Source of the DNA: an uncultured Collinsella sp.
GTDB lineage: Bacteria > Actinomycetota > Coriobacteriia > Coriobacteriales > Coriobacteriaceae
Assembly (NCBI GenBank): GCA_900544645.1
Contig: UQWG01000048.1
Span: forward strand, 1 to 14,453
DNA: 14,453 nucleotides
Direction of reading: 5' to 3'
In this document: positions 1 to 6,695 of the stretch, in pieces
Layout: the number at the start of each line of letters is the position of its first letter
Position numbering within the stretch: the stretch's first letter is position 1
The notes under the pieces: generated by a model
Seen by the model: only the letters and a program-made list of their open reading frames with translations
The model's database searches: none
What the model was told of the DNA's origin: nothing
Translations under genes and position numbers: made by a program

Positions 1-3
1 TAT

Positions 4-36
4 TCGTCGGCAGCGTCAGATGTGTATAAGAGACAG
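4..36 (+). other. Nextera (Tn5) sequencing adapter remnant, not genomic DNA
   Basis: Bases 4-36 match the Illumina Nextera read-1 adapter as I know it. They end in the 19-bp Tn5 mosaic end AGATGTGTATAAGAGACAG (18-36). This is library-preparation sequence left at a contig end. Biological sequence begins at about base 37. Translating across it gives the artefact peptides MCIRDR and LSLIHI, which should not be annotated. Bases 1-3 are of unknown origin, probably also non-genomic. Confidence 0.97.
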
Positions 37-195
37 GTCGTCCGCCTTGGCTTGCGGCGTATCAAGGGGGCCGGTCTGCTCAAAAGCGGGCTGGCTATCG
101 CTCGCGGTTGTTTGCTCAACGGGTGCACCGCACGAGGTGCAGAACTTGGCATTATCTGCAAGAAGCTTGCCGCACGAGGCGCAATACCGAGACAT
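37..195 (-). CDS. Zinc-ribbon protein, 5' fragment cut by the contig end
   Basis: The reading frame starts at ATG 195 (minus strand), preceded by a good ribosome binding site AAAGGAG about 5-6 bases upstream. A GTG 18 bases further upstream (213) is also in frame but lies inside or before that site, so I reject it as the start. The first 23 residues hold two CxxC knuckles, C5/C8 and C19/C22, in the pattern YCxxCGK...FCxxCG. This is typical of the small zinc-ribbon domain at the N-terminus of many actinobacterial and firmicute proteins, often membrane or signalling proteins. Only 53 codons are genomic; the following Ala/Gln/Thr-rich part looks like a linker. The rest of the protein lies beyond the contig end, so its function cannot be stated. 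It is transcribed divergently from tmk. Confidence 0.75.
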
Positions 196-263
196 TGCCA
201 CTCCTTTCGCCACATTTCAATGCAATACGACGATTATACCCAGCGTCCAAAATTCCCCATCAT

Positions 264-332
264 AAGTTGCGGTGAAATAGGGACTGTTTGGCGGTCTAAG
301 AGCTTCAATCAGTCCCTATTTCACCGCAACTT
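264..332. repeat. Perfect 23-bp inverted repeat in a divergent intergenic region
   Basis: Bases 264-286 are the exact reverse complement of 310-332, separated by 23 bases that can add a few more pairs (288-290 with 306-308). The arm core reads GCGGTGAAATAGGGACTG. It lies between the 5' ends of the minus-strand zinc-ribbon gene and tmk, so it does not end either gene. There is no T-tract of note. The arm is AT-richer than the neighbouring genes. This fits a REP-like or MITE-like dispersed hairpin, or less likely an operator. Copy number elsewhere cannot be seen here. Confidence 0.8.
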
Positions 333-390
333 TGGAAAGGCACCTTTAGCCATTGGGGACGCACCGAGCACTGGGGTATCATGGCTTGGT

Positions 391-399
391 TGCTATAAC
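391..399 (+). promoter_or_regulatory. Possible extended -10 promoter for tmk
   Basis: TGCTATAAC fits an extended -10 element (TG-n-TATAAT, one mismatch). It lies 36 bases upstream of the tmk start codon. No convincing -35 hexamer is present at 17 bases upstream, as is common for extended -10 promoters. This is sequence pattern only. Confidence 0.35.
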
Positions 400-435
400 T
401 TGCATTTTCGCGCCTTGTAGGAAGGGACTGCGCCC

Positions 436-1119
436 ATGGCTTTTGAGCCCGCTCAACATAGCTTTATCACGCTCGAGGGCGTCGATGGCGCCGGCAAGTC
501 CACGCAGGCGCGCCTGCTGGCCCGCGCGCTCGACCTCGCTGGCTATCAGGTCGTAACTCTGCGCGAGCCGGGCGGCACCGCCATCAGCGAAAAGATTCGC
601 GCCCTGCTGCTCGACCCCGCCAATACGGCGATGGGCGACACCTGCGAGCTGCTGCTCTACGAGGCCGCGCGTGCCCAGCTGGTGCACGAAGTCATCGCGC
701 CTGCCCTCGCTGCCAGCAAGGTGGTCCTGTGCGACCGTTTCTACGATTCCACGACCTGCTATCAGGCGTTTGCCGATGGCCTCGACCGTCAGATGGTGCG
801 CGATGCCAACAACCTGGCTGTCGCCGGTACGCATCCGGCGCTCACGCTCGTCTATCACATCACGCCCGAGCAGGCGGCGCTGCGCATGGCCGCCCGTGGT
901 GCGGCAGACCGCATGGAGGCCAAGGGCATGGCCTTCCAGGAGCGTGTCTACCAGGGATTTTGCGCAATTGCTGCCGAGGAGCCAGATCGCGTAAAGCTCA
1001 TCGACGCCACTGCGTCGATCGCAGACGTCTTCACGCAAACGGTCGAGCTGGTTCGCGCGTACGGTCTCGACATTCCCCAAGATGCCGTCGCCGCCGCGCT
1101 TGCCCAGGAGGCTGAGTAA
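436..1119 (+). CDS. tmk: Thymidylate kinase (dTMP kinase)
   Basis: Phosphorylates dTMP to dTDP with ATP in the cytoplasm, an essential step of dTTP synthesis. The 227 residues are close to the usual size of about 205-225. The P-loop is at residues 15-23 (GVDGAGKST), directly after beta-1 (FITLE). The DR(F/H)-type motif DRFYDST is at 100-106, followed by the conserved CYQAFADG. The LID region with arginines is around 150-172 (RGAADRM...FQERVYQGF). The start ATG is preceded by AGGAAGGG (419-426) at a suitable distance. The C-terminal tail is Ala-rich and slightly longer than usual. holB starts one base after the stop codon, and the tmk-holB-ricT order is a widely conserved gene cluster in Gram-positive bacteria. 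Confidence is high from motifs and context. Confidence 0.96.
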   Translation: MAFEPAQHSFITLEGVDGAGKSTQARLLARALDLAGYQVVTLREPGGTAISEKIRALLLDPANTAMGDTCELLLYEAARAQLVHEVIAPALAASKVVLCDRFYDSTTCYQAFADGLDRQMVRDANNLAVAGTHPALTLVYHITPEQAALRMAARGAADRMEAKGMAFQERVYQGFCAIAAEEPDRVKLIDATASIADVFTQTVELVRAYGLDIPQDAVAAALAQEAE

Positions 1120-1120
1120 C

Positions 1121-2248
1121 ATGGCCCCCGCGCAGACAAGCCTGCTGGCCAAGCTCGACACCCAACAGCGCGTGCGCGACTTTTTGACCAACGCCATCGC
1201 AAGCGGCCGCGCATCGCACGCCTACCTGTTCTTGGGCGCGCCCGGCGCCGGTAAGCTTGACGCCGCATGGGCGCTTGCCCAGGCATTCCTGTGCGAGCGG
1301 GACGGCTGTGGCTCGTGCGACAGCTGCGTGCGCGTCGCCCGCCATACGCATCCCGACGTGCACTATTACACGCCCGAAAGTGCTACGGGCTACCTCATCG
1401 CGCAGACCCGCGAGCTGCTCGACGACGTGCCCCTGGCGCCCATCCGCGCCAAGGCAAAGGTCTACATCATCGACCGTGCCGAGCAGCTGCGCGCCAACAC
1501 CGCCAACGCGCTGCTCAAAACGCTCGAGGAGCCGCCCGAGGGCGTCATGTTCATCCTGTTGGGTACCTCGGCCGACGTGATGCTGCCCACCATTGTGAGC
1601 CGCTGCCAGTGCGTGCCGTTTCGGCTGGTGTCGCCCACTGTGGCCGCGCAGGCCGTGAGCCGCGCGACGGGCCAGGATATCGCGCGTTGTCGCATGGCCG
1701 TCGCCGTGGCGGGAAGCCCTACGCGTGGTATCGAGTTCCTCAAGAGCGCCGAGCGCCAGGACGCCCGTCGCCAGATGGTCCGTGCCATCGACTCGCTCAT
1801 CGCCGCCGACGAGGCCGATGTGCTCAGTCGCGCCAAGTCGCTCATCGTCGCCGTCAAGGCGCCGCTCGCCGAGGTCAAGTCCACGCAGGAAAAGGTGCTC
1901 GAGCAAAATGCCGACTACCTGTCGCGTGGAGCATTGAAGCAGCTTGAGGACCGCAACAAGCGCGAACTCAACGCGCGCGAGCGTTCGGGTATCATGGAAG
2001 CGCTGGCGAGCGCGCGGACGCTCATGCGCGACGTGCTACTGACGCTTCAGGATGAGGCGGCAGACGTTGTGAACGAGGATGTGCGCGACACGATCGGGCG
2101 GCTTGCCGCGGCGACGAATGTTGCGGGTGCCACCCAGGCGCTCGAGGCGGTTGCCACCGCTGAGCGCAACATCGCCAGAAACGTTACTCCCCAGCTGGCC
2201 ATCGAGGTCATGCTGTTCGATATCAGGAAGGCACTGAAATGCCGTTAG
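1121..2248 (+). CDS. holB: DNA polymerase III, delta' subunit
   Basis: Clamp-loader subunit that acts with gamma/tau and delta to place the beta sliding clamp on DNA. The 375-residue protein has an AAA+ fold: a degenerate P-loop at 39-46 (GAPGAGKL, with Leu in place of the usual Ser/Thr), a zinc module C58-x4-C63-x2-C66-x2-C69, the IIDRAEQL Walker-B-like region, NALLKTLEEPPE, and the sensor/arginine-finger motif SRC at 160-162. The degenerate P-loop fits delta' being a non-ATPase subunit in many species. I chose ATG 1121 over the in-frame ATG 1082 because AGGAGG (1106-1111) stands 9 bases before 1121, and 1082 would lie inside tmk. The 3' end overlaps ricT by 10 bases, so translational coupling is likely. 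Confidence 0.94.
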   Translation: MAPAQTSLLAKLDTQQRVRDFLTNAIASGRASHAYLFLGAPGAGKLDAAWALAQAFLCERDGCGSCDSCVRVARHTHPDVHYYTPESATGYLIAQTRELLDDVPLAPIRAKAKVYIIDRAEQLRANTANALLKTLEEPPEGVMFILLGTSADVMLPTIVSRCQCVPFRLVSPTVAAQAVSRATGQDIARCRMAVAVAGSPTRGIEFLKSAERQDARRQMVRAIDSLIAADEADVLSRAKSLIVAVKAPLAEVKSTQEKVLEQNADYLSRGALKQLEDRNKRELNARERSGIMEALASARTLMRDVLLTLQDEAADVVNEDVRDTIGRLAAATNVAGATQALEAVATAERNIARNVTPQLAIEVMLFDIRKALKCR

Positions 2249-3939
2249 TCGTACCCGTTAAGTTTACCTACGCCTCGCGCGACCTGTGGTTCGACCCGCA
2301 GGATCTGGATATCCTCGAGGCCGATTATGCCATCTGCTCCACCGAGCGCGGAACCGAGATCGGCCTGGTCACGGCCGACCCCTTCGAGGTGCCGCTCGAC
2401 GAAATCGGTCAGCCGCTCAAGCCCGTGTTGCGCGTGGCGAGCGACATCGACCTGCAGCTTGCCGACGACCTGGCCATCCAGGGCGATGAGGCCATGGTCG
2501 ACTTCCGCCGCCTGGTCAAGGAGCTCGACCTCGAGATGAAGCCGGTCGGCGTCGAGTACCTGTTCGGCGGCGAGAAGGCTGTGTTCTACTTTGCCGCCGA
2601 GGAGCGCGTCGATTTCCGTCAGCTCGTCAAGGACCTGTCCTCGACGCTGCACATTCGCGTCGACATGCGCCAGATCGGCGTGCGTGACGAGACCCGCCTG
2701 GTGGGTGGCTATGCCCAGTGCGGTCAGGAGCTCTGCTGCACGCGCTTTGGCGGACAGTTTGAGCCGGTTTCGATCCGCATGGCAAAAGAGCAGGACCTGC
2801 CGCTCAATTCGTCCAAAATTAGCGGCGTCTGCGGCCGCCTGATGTGCTGCCTGCGCTACGAGTTTGAGGCGTACAAGGACTTTAAGAGCCGCGCGCCCAA
2901 AAAGAAGACGCTTATCGACACGCCGCTTGGCAAGGCGCGCATCCAGGAATATGACACGCCGCGTGAGCAGCTGGTGTTGCGCCTGGAGAACGGCAAAGTC
3001 TTTAAGGTCAACCTGGCCGACATGACCTGCTCTGAGGGCTGCAAAAAGAAGGCCGCCGAGCAGGGCTGCAACTGCCGTCCCGACTGCGTGACGCGCGATG
3101 TGCTCGAGCGTATCGAGTCGCCCGAGATGCGCTTGGCGCTTATGGAGCTCGACCGCGAGAACGGCGTCGACGTGGGCGATGGCCTGTCGAGCGCCGACCG
3201 TCTGGCGGGGACGACGATGCCCAAGCGCCGTCGCCGCGATGCGGACGCCGATACCCGTGCCGGTCAGAGCCAAGGCGAGGGTCGCGGCCGCGGTAAGGGT
3301 CGCGGCAAGGCCGAGGCACCCGAGGCCGAGGAGGCTGCCGGTGGACGTCGCCGCCGCAAGCGCTCGGGTTCGAGCGACGCCGGCGAGGCCGCTCCCGCAG
3401 GCAAGAATTCCTCCCGCGAGCGCGAGGCTCAGCAGCCCCAGCAGCAGAATCGCGGCGGTGGCATGAATCCCACGCGCCGTCGCCGCCGCCATTTGTCGAG
3501 CGAGGAGCGAGAGGACGCCTTCCGCGCCGCAGCCGCTCGCGAAGCCGGTGCCGCCCCCAAGGGTGGTTCGGGTTCCGATACGCCTGCCGACAAGGGTGGC
3601 AAGCAGCGCAACGATGACGAGCGCACCCCGCGTCCGCGTCGTCGCCATTCCTCGGGCGCGCAGCAAAAGCCTTCGGTGCCCTCCGTGGCCGATCAGGTCT
3701 CGGATGGCGAGGTCAAGGTCACGCGCCGTCGCCCCGGAGATGGCGGAGGGGCGGCCGCCAAGGCCGCGCGCGGCGCTGCTCGCGATGAACGCGAGTCGCG
3801 CGACGATCGTGGTGGCGAGGGTTCGGCCGACCAGGGCCAGAAGCGCCGTCGCCGTCGTCGTTCCCGCAAGCCGCGTCAAGATGGTGGCGAGGGCTCGACC
3901 CAAAACTCGTCCGCACCGCAACCGCCCACCGGCGAATAG
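2239..3939 (+). CDS. ricT: RicT/YaaT-like PSP1-domain protein with long Arg-rich tail
   Basis: The N-terminal ~300 residues form the PSP1/RicT domain. In Bacillus subtilis RicT works with RicA and RicF in a complex with iron-sulfur clusters that promotes RNase Y-dependent mRNA maturation. Conserved cysteines are visible: C161, C166, C167 (CGQELCC) and C198, C203, C204 (CGRLMCCLRYE). A further cluster, C264, C268, C277, C279 and C283, follows. From about residue 320 to 566 the protein is predicted disordered, rich in Arg, Gly, Ala, Asp and Ser. It has repeated basic patches (KRRRRD, GRRRRKR, TRRRRRH, RPRRRH, TRRRPGD, KRRRRRRSRKPR) and an RGRGKGRGK stretch, suggesting nucleic-acid contact. The family is usually about 270-300 residues, so the tail nearly doubles it. 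The start ATG lies within holB, preceded by AGGAAGG (2226-2232). Role by homology; the tail's role is inference. Confidence 0.88.
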   Translation: MPLVVPVKFTYASRDLWFDPQDLDILEADYAICSTERGTEIGLVTADPFEVPLDEIGQPLKPVLRVASDIDLQLADDLAIQGDEAMVDFRRLVKELDLEMKPVGVEYLFGGEKAVFYFAAEERVDFRQLVKDLSSTLHIRVDMRQIGVRDETRLVGGYAQCGQELCCTRFGGQFEPVSIRMAKEQDLPLNSSKISGVCGRLMCCLRYEFEAYKDFKSRAPKKKTLIDTPLGKARIQEYDTPREQLVLRLENGKVFKVNLADMTCSEGCKKKAAEQGCNCRPDCVTRDVLERIESPEMRLALMELDRENGVDVGDGLSSADRLAGTTMPKRRRRDADADTRAGQSQGEGRGRGKGRGKAEAPEAEEAAGGRRRRKRSGSSDAGEAAPAGKNSSREREAQQPQQQNRGGGMNPTRRRRRHLSSEEREDAFRAAAAREAGAAPKGGSGSDTPADKGGKQRNDDERTPRPRRRHSSGAQQKPSVPSVADQVSDGEVKVTRRRPGDGGGAAAKAARGAARDERESRDDRGGEGSADQGQKRRRRRRSRKPRQDGGEGSTQNSSAPQPPTGE

Positions 3940-4002
3940 TGCCCGCAAACGGATTTAACCTGCCTGACCCCAAACGCGTCGGGGTACCATGACGCTGAAT
4001 CA

Positions 4003-4038
4003 ACAACCCTCCCTGCGACCGAACGTAGGGAGGGTTGT
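4003..4038 (+). promoter_or_regulatory. Hairpin containing the comF ribosome binding site
   Basis: Bases 4003-4014 pair perfectly with 4027-4038. The next three inner bases also pair (G-U, C-G, G-C), giving a stem of about 15 bp with a 6-base loop (4018-4023). The 3' arm contains GGGAGGG (4028-4034), the only good ribosome binding site for the GTG start at 4042. No T-tract follows, so it is a poor intrinsic terminator. A small upstream hairpin pairs 3967-3971 with 3981-3985. The arrangement suggests translational masking of comF. Alternatively it is a terminator-like hairpin for the tmk-holB-ricT transcript. Confidence 0.6.
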
Positions 4039-4041
4039 GTC

Positions 4042-4848
4042 GTGAAGAGACATTTGGATGTGTTGGGATGCCTGCAAGGTGCTGGCATCCTACCGTTTGC
4101 GGACGAATTGTTACCGTTTGCCGAGCAGGCGGCGCACGAGGCGCTTGAGGCGTTGTCGCCCACGCGATGTGCTGGCTGCGAGCGCGCCGGCGCGCTTATT
4201 TGCCAAGACTGCCTGGCCGCGCTCGCGCTCATTGACCCACGTTATAGCTGCACCCGATGCGGAGCCCCGTTTGGAGACTTGCTGTGCACCGAGTGCTCGG
4301 TCGAGGGTGCGTCTTCGGCGATGGCCGAAGCGCTCGACCGGTGCCTGGCATGTGCCGTTTACACGCATCCGCTGCCGCGGATCATTAAAGCGTACAAAGA
4401 CGCGGGCGAACGACGTCTGGCGCCGTATCTGGCAGAGCTGCTATACGACACCGCCTTACATGCCCAGGTCGCGGCACCCGAACGCTACGGCGGTGTGTTG
4501 TCCGGCGCCGATGCCGTGGTGTTTGTGCCCGCGACGGCGGCGGCGTTTCGGCGACGCGGTTTCGATCATATGGAAGCCATCGCGCGCCCATTTTGCGAGC
4601 TGTCTGGTGTTCCGCTGCTCGACGCCCTCGTTAAGTACGGCCATGGCGACCAGCGTGAACTCGGTCGTGAAGAACGCCGTGAACGCGCCCGAGGCATGTA
4701 CGAGACCGTTGAGGACGTGCGGGGCCGCCGCCTGCTGCTTATCGACGACGTTATCACCACGGGTGCGACGATGGCAGCGGCTTCGGCGGAACTCAAGCGC
4801 GCCGGTGCCGCGACCGTTGATGGCCTCACTATCGCACGCGTTTGGTAG
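4042..4848 (+). CDS. comF: ComF family phosphoribosyltransferase-like protein
   Basis: ComF/ComFC proteins act in the cytoplasm in natural transformation and DNA processing; the family has a zinc-finger N-terminus and a type I phosphoribosyltransferase fold. Eight cysteines in four CxxC pairs are visible: C43/C46, C54/C57, C70/C73 and C82/C85. The PRPP-binding loop LLLIDDVITTGAT lies at about 231-243, and the conserved RGFDHMEAIA is near 173-182. At 268 residues it is slightly longer than many family members (about 220-240) because of a 35-residue N-terminal lead. The start is taken as GTG 4042, seven bases after GGGAGGG; a later internal start is possible. The next gene begins 11 bases after the stop. 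In this window comF and the hibernation factor flank an accessory stretch, a neighbourhood known for raiA-motif RNAs. Confidence 0.9.
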   Translation: MKRHLDVLGCLQGAGILPFADELLPFAEQAAHEALEALSPTRCAGCERAGALICQDCLAALALIDPRYSCTRCGAPFGDLLCTECSVEGASSAMAEALDRCLACAVYTHPLPRIIKAYKDAGERRLAPYLAELLYDTALHAQVAAPERYGGVLSGADAVVFVPATAAAFRRRGFDHMEAIARPFCELSGVPLLDALVKYGHGDQRELGREERRERARGMYETVEDVRGRRLLLIDDVITTGATMAAASAELKRAGAATVDGLTIARVW

Positions 4849-4859
4849 GGGTGATTCAT

Positions 4860-5969
4860 GTGGCGGTAACAATCGGGCAGCGCAATAAACCGACAAAAGA
4901 GCAGCTAGCGGCTTCCGTGATTCTGGCGGGCGCCTCGGCGTTGCGTATGATTCGAGCCGAGCGCCGGCAGATGGGCTACATCGGCTGGAAGGACCTTGAG
5001 CCCGAGGAGGAGCGCCGCGTGCTGTGTACGTCATCGCCTTCGACCGAGGATATCTATCTTCCCGACCTGGTGCGAATTGGAGTCAAAAGCGGCGAGGTGC
5101 AAGAAGATCTGTGCTTGCTGGTGGGATCTGCGGCGCAGCGCCGCCGCATGCCTGGCGTGGGCTGGTCCGTGTGTTCCGGGTTGCCTGCCGGCTCGATTCT
5201 AGAGGTGGAACCGGGGGTGTACAGCCTATCTCCCGAGGCCCTTTGTGTTGCCGTCGCCCGCGAGGTCGGCTGTATCCAGGCGTTTGCTCTGGCCCAGGAA
5301 CTGTGTTCCAAGATTTCACTGAGCGATCGCGGGAAGTATCTGCCTCCCTACACCTCACCTGTTGCGAATAGACTTGCAAAGGACAAGGACCAACCGGCAG
5401 ACGTGGGCTACTTTGAAGTCGAGCCGGTGTTGACGCCCGATCGCCTGACAGATTACCTCGCGACATGCAAGGGGAGTGCGGCCAAACAACTGCGGCGGCT
5501 GTGTTCCTATCTGTCGGAAAACCTGCGCTCACCCATGGAGTGCATCATGCTTGCCATGTTTTCGCTTCCGTTTTCCTATGGCGGATTTGCCTGCGGTCCC
5601 TTTAAGACCGACTACAAGATCGAGTTCGATGACCGCGCGCAGGCAATCTCGGGGATGCCCCATGCAGTTTGCGATGCATATCAGGAGGCAGCCCGGTTTG
5701 ACCTTGAATACAACGGTGAGCTGGGTCATTCCTCCCGGAGGGGACGTGTCCATGATGAAAAACGCAACACGGGCTTGATTACTACGGGAATCGAGGTCGC
5801 GACGGTCAACAACGAAATGCTCTGCGACATGGAAGCGATGGAAGCGCTCGCATGGCGCATTTACCAACGCATGGGTAAGCGATATCAGAATCGCGTAGAG
5901 GCGCGTCGAAAGAGGCAAGATGCTCTGCTGAATACGCTCCGAGCGTGCTTTGGGCTCAAGCCGGCGTAA
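4860..5969 (+). CDS. Putative VSR/DUF559-like nuclease-fold protein, function unknown
   Basis: A 369-residue protein of a type that I recall being common in Coriobacteriia genomes, usually left as hypothetical. The N-terminal half (to about residue 175) resembles the AbiEi-like/hypothetical part of such proteins: SALRMIRAERR, a YLPDLVRIGV segment, then GVYSLSPEALCVAVAREVG...LAQELCS. The C-terminal part carries a VSR/PD-(D/E)XK-like signature: D281-x-E283-Y-N-G-E287-x-x-H290, then D299-x-K301-R302-N303 and L-x-x-x-G-I-E-V. DUF559-type proteins show the pattern D-x-E-x-D-G-x-x-H...D-x-x-R. No toxin or methylase partner is adjacent. Start GTG 4860 is chosen because TAGGGGTG (4846-4853) precedes it by about 8 bases; GTG 4851 and TTG 4842 are less well placed. 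The function is not known, and the nuclease reading is inference from the motif. Confidence 0.65.
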   Translation: MAVTIGQRNKPTKEQLAASVILAGASALRMIRAERRQMGYIGWKDLEPEEERRVLCTSSPSTEDIYLPDLVRIGVKSGEVQEDLCLLVGSAAQRRRMPGVGWSVCSGLPAGSILEVEPGVYSLSPEALCVAVAREVGCIQAFALAQELCSKISLSDRGKYLPPYTSPVANRLAKDKDQPADVGYFEVEPVLTPDRLTDYLATCKGSAAKQLRRLCSYLSENLRSPMECIMLAMFSLPFSYGGFACGPFKTDYKIEFDDRAQAISGMPHAVCDAYQEAARFDLEYNGELGHSSRRGRVHDEKRNTGLITTGIEVATVNNEMLCDMEAMEALAWRIYQRMGKRYQNRVEARRKRQDALLNTLRACFGLKPA

Positions 5970-6005
5970 AACTATGGCTTTATAGAGGGGTCTGTTTATA
6001 TGCCC

Positions 6006-6222
6006 TGTGCAAAAAACGGCAAATATGAGTACTGTTACTAGATTAGTGGCAGTAAAAACAAAGAAACTTGGGCCGAAAATTTGGATTCATTGAAAAGATA
6101 ATAAACGAATGTGGAATATCTTGGCGCCAAGCAGGCTGTACGGAACTCAAAAAGGGCTCGCGGGGCGGAAAAACGCTGCTACTAAATTGGTGACAGTACT
6201 CATATTTGCCGTTTTTTGCACA
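6006..6222. repeat. MITE-like element with long terminal inverted repeats
   Basis: Bases 6006-6035 are the perfect reverse complement of 6193-6222 (30 bp). The match continues imperfectly inward (6036-6047 against 6181-6192) and outward (6002-6004 against 6224-6226). The arm core reads GCAAAAAACGGCAAATATG. The interior of about 145 bases is AT-richer than the genes around it and contains a 12-base palindrome CTTGGCGCCAAG (6120-6131). It has one open frame without a start codon (ending TGA at 6190-6192), no transposase, and no clear target-site duplication at the edges. This fits a non-autonomous miniature element or a large palindromic repeat. Confidence 0.75.
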
Positions 6223-6242
6223 CGGCGCCCTGAGACGGGTGC

Positions 6243-6271
6243 CCCGGAGCTCCCCGTAGGGGAGCTCCGGG
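6243..6271. repeat. Strong GC hairpin, possible terminator without T-tract
   Basis: CCCGGAGCTCCCC (6243-6255) pairs perfectly with 6259-6271 around a 3-base loop GTA, a 13-bp stem. No run of T follows on the plus strand, nor on the minus strand, so classic intrinsic termination is unlikely. It stands 16 bases after the end of the MITE-like element and about 70 bases before the promoter at 6344-6372. It may insulate the downstream promoter or be part of the mobile repeat. Confidence 0.6.
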
Positions 6272-6343
6272 CTTCATGGGGGCACGAATGGTCCGCTCCG
6301 ACCTGCAAAATCTGTGCTCACGGTGCGAATGACGCCCCTAACC

Positions 6344-6372
6344 TTAAACTTTAGCTTGAACTTAGCTATAAT
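6344..6372 (+). promoter_or_regulatory. Sigma70-type promoter
   Basis: A perfect -10 hexamer TATAAT (6367-6372) has a -35-like TTAAAC (6344-6349) exactly 17 bases upstream. This is the best promoter match I found in the window. A short imperfect direct repeat, AACTTTAGCT (6347-6356) and AACTTAGCT (6359-6367), overlaps the spacer and could bind a regulator. Transcription would start near 6379, at the edge of the structured noncoding region and about 340 bases before the next gene. Confidence 0.7.
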
Positions 6373-6378
6373 GCGCTA

Positions 6379-6695
6379 CGTTCCTGCCAGGCTGTGGTTG
6401 CGGACGGACGAAATGTCCATCCTAGTCCAAGACAGACGCGGTCAAAGGGATCCACGTAAGCGACCGCGTGCGCGCGGCGCGATCATGGCGCGTCCTAGAT
6501 GTAAGCCGCACCGTCCGTTCTACTTTCTTTGGGGCAATACCGCCTCGCGGGCGAGCGGGCCAGTCGTGAAGGTGGTTACGGCCTCCCGAGCAAACACCCC
6601 GGTGCGCAAGTGTGGGGTCAAATACCAGGTCAGCTGGTGGGAACACCCGTTATTCCGCGCAACGCACGGATTGTATACGACACAGAAGGCAGGGT
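6379..6695 (+). ncRNA. Structured noncoding RNA, raiA-motif-like candidate
   Basis: About 320 bases after a strong promoter have no credible gene but many helices. CGGAC 6401-6405 pairs with 6513-6517 and closes a multibranch junction holding a GGAC hairpin (6406-6409/6415-6418), an 8-bp stem ACGCGGTC (6436-6443/6462-6469) and GCGGC (6474-6478/6505-6509). Downstream are a 7-bp stem (6540-6547 with 6552-6558), ACCCC/GGGGT (6596-6600/6614-6618) capped by a GCAA tetraloop, and ACCAG/CTGGT (6624-6628/6634-6638). CCTGCC (6383-6388) can pair with GGCAGG (6688-6693) to close the whole. raiA-motif RNAs are known in Firmicutes and Actinobacteria near raiA/hpf and comF genes; this sequence lies between both. 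I did not recognise the consensus directly, so the family is inference. It could instead be a long 5' leader of the lipoprotein gene. The 3' end is uncertain. Confidence 0.5.

Noticed and set aside
20..265. Plus-strand open frames beginning MCIRDR and MYKRQ
   Set aside because: They start inside the Nextera adapter and run antisense to the zinc-ribbon gene, so they are artefacts.
2245..3948. 567-residue minus-strand open frame opposite ricT
   Set aside because: It is a mirror of a high-GC gene: low-complexity Leu/Ala/Arg composition, no recognisable domain, and complete overlap with a well-supported gene.
6050..6192. Possible small protein inside the MITE-like element
   Set aside because: The most protein-like frame (ending at 6192) has no ATG or GTG start and no ribosome binding site; too weak to annotate.
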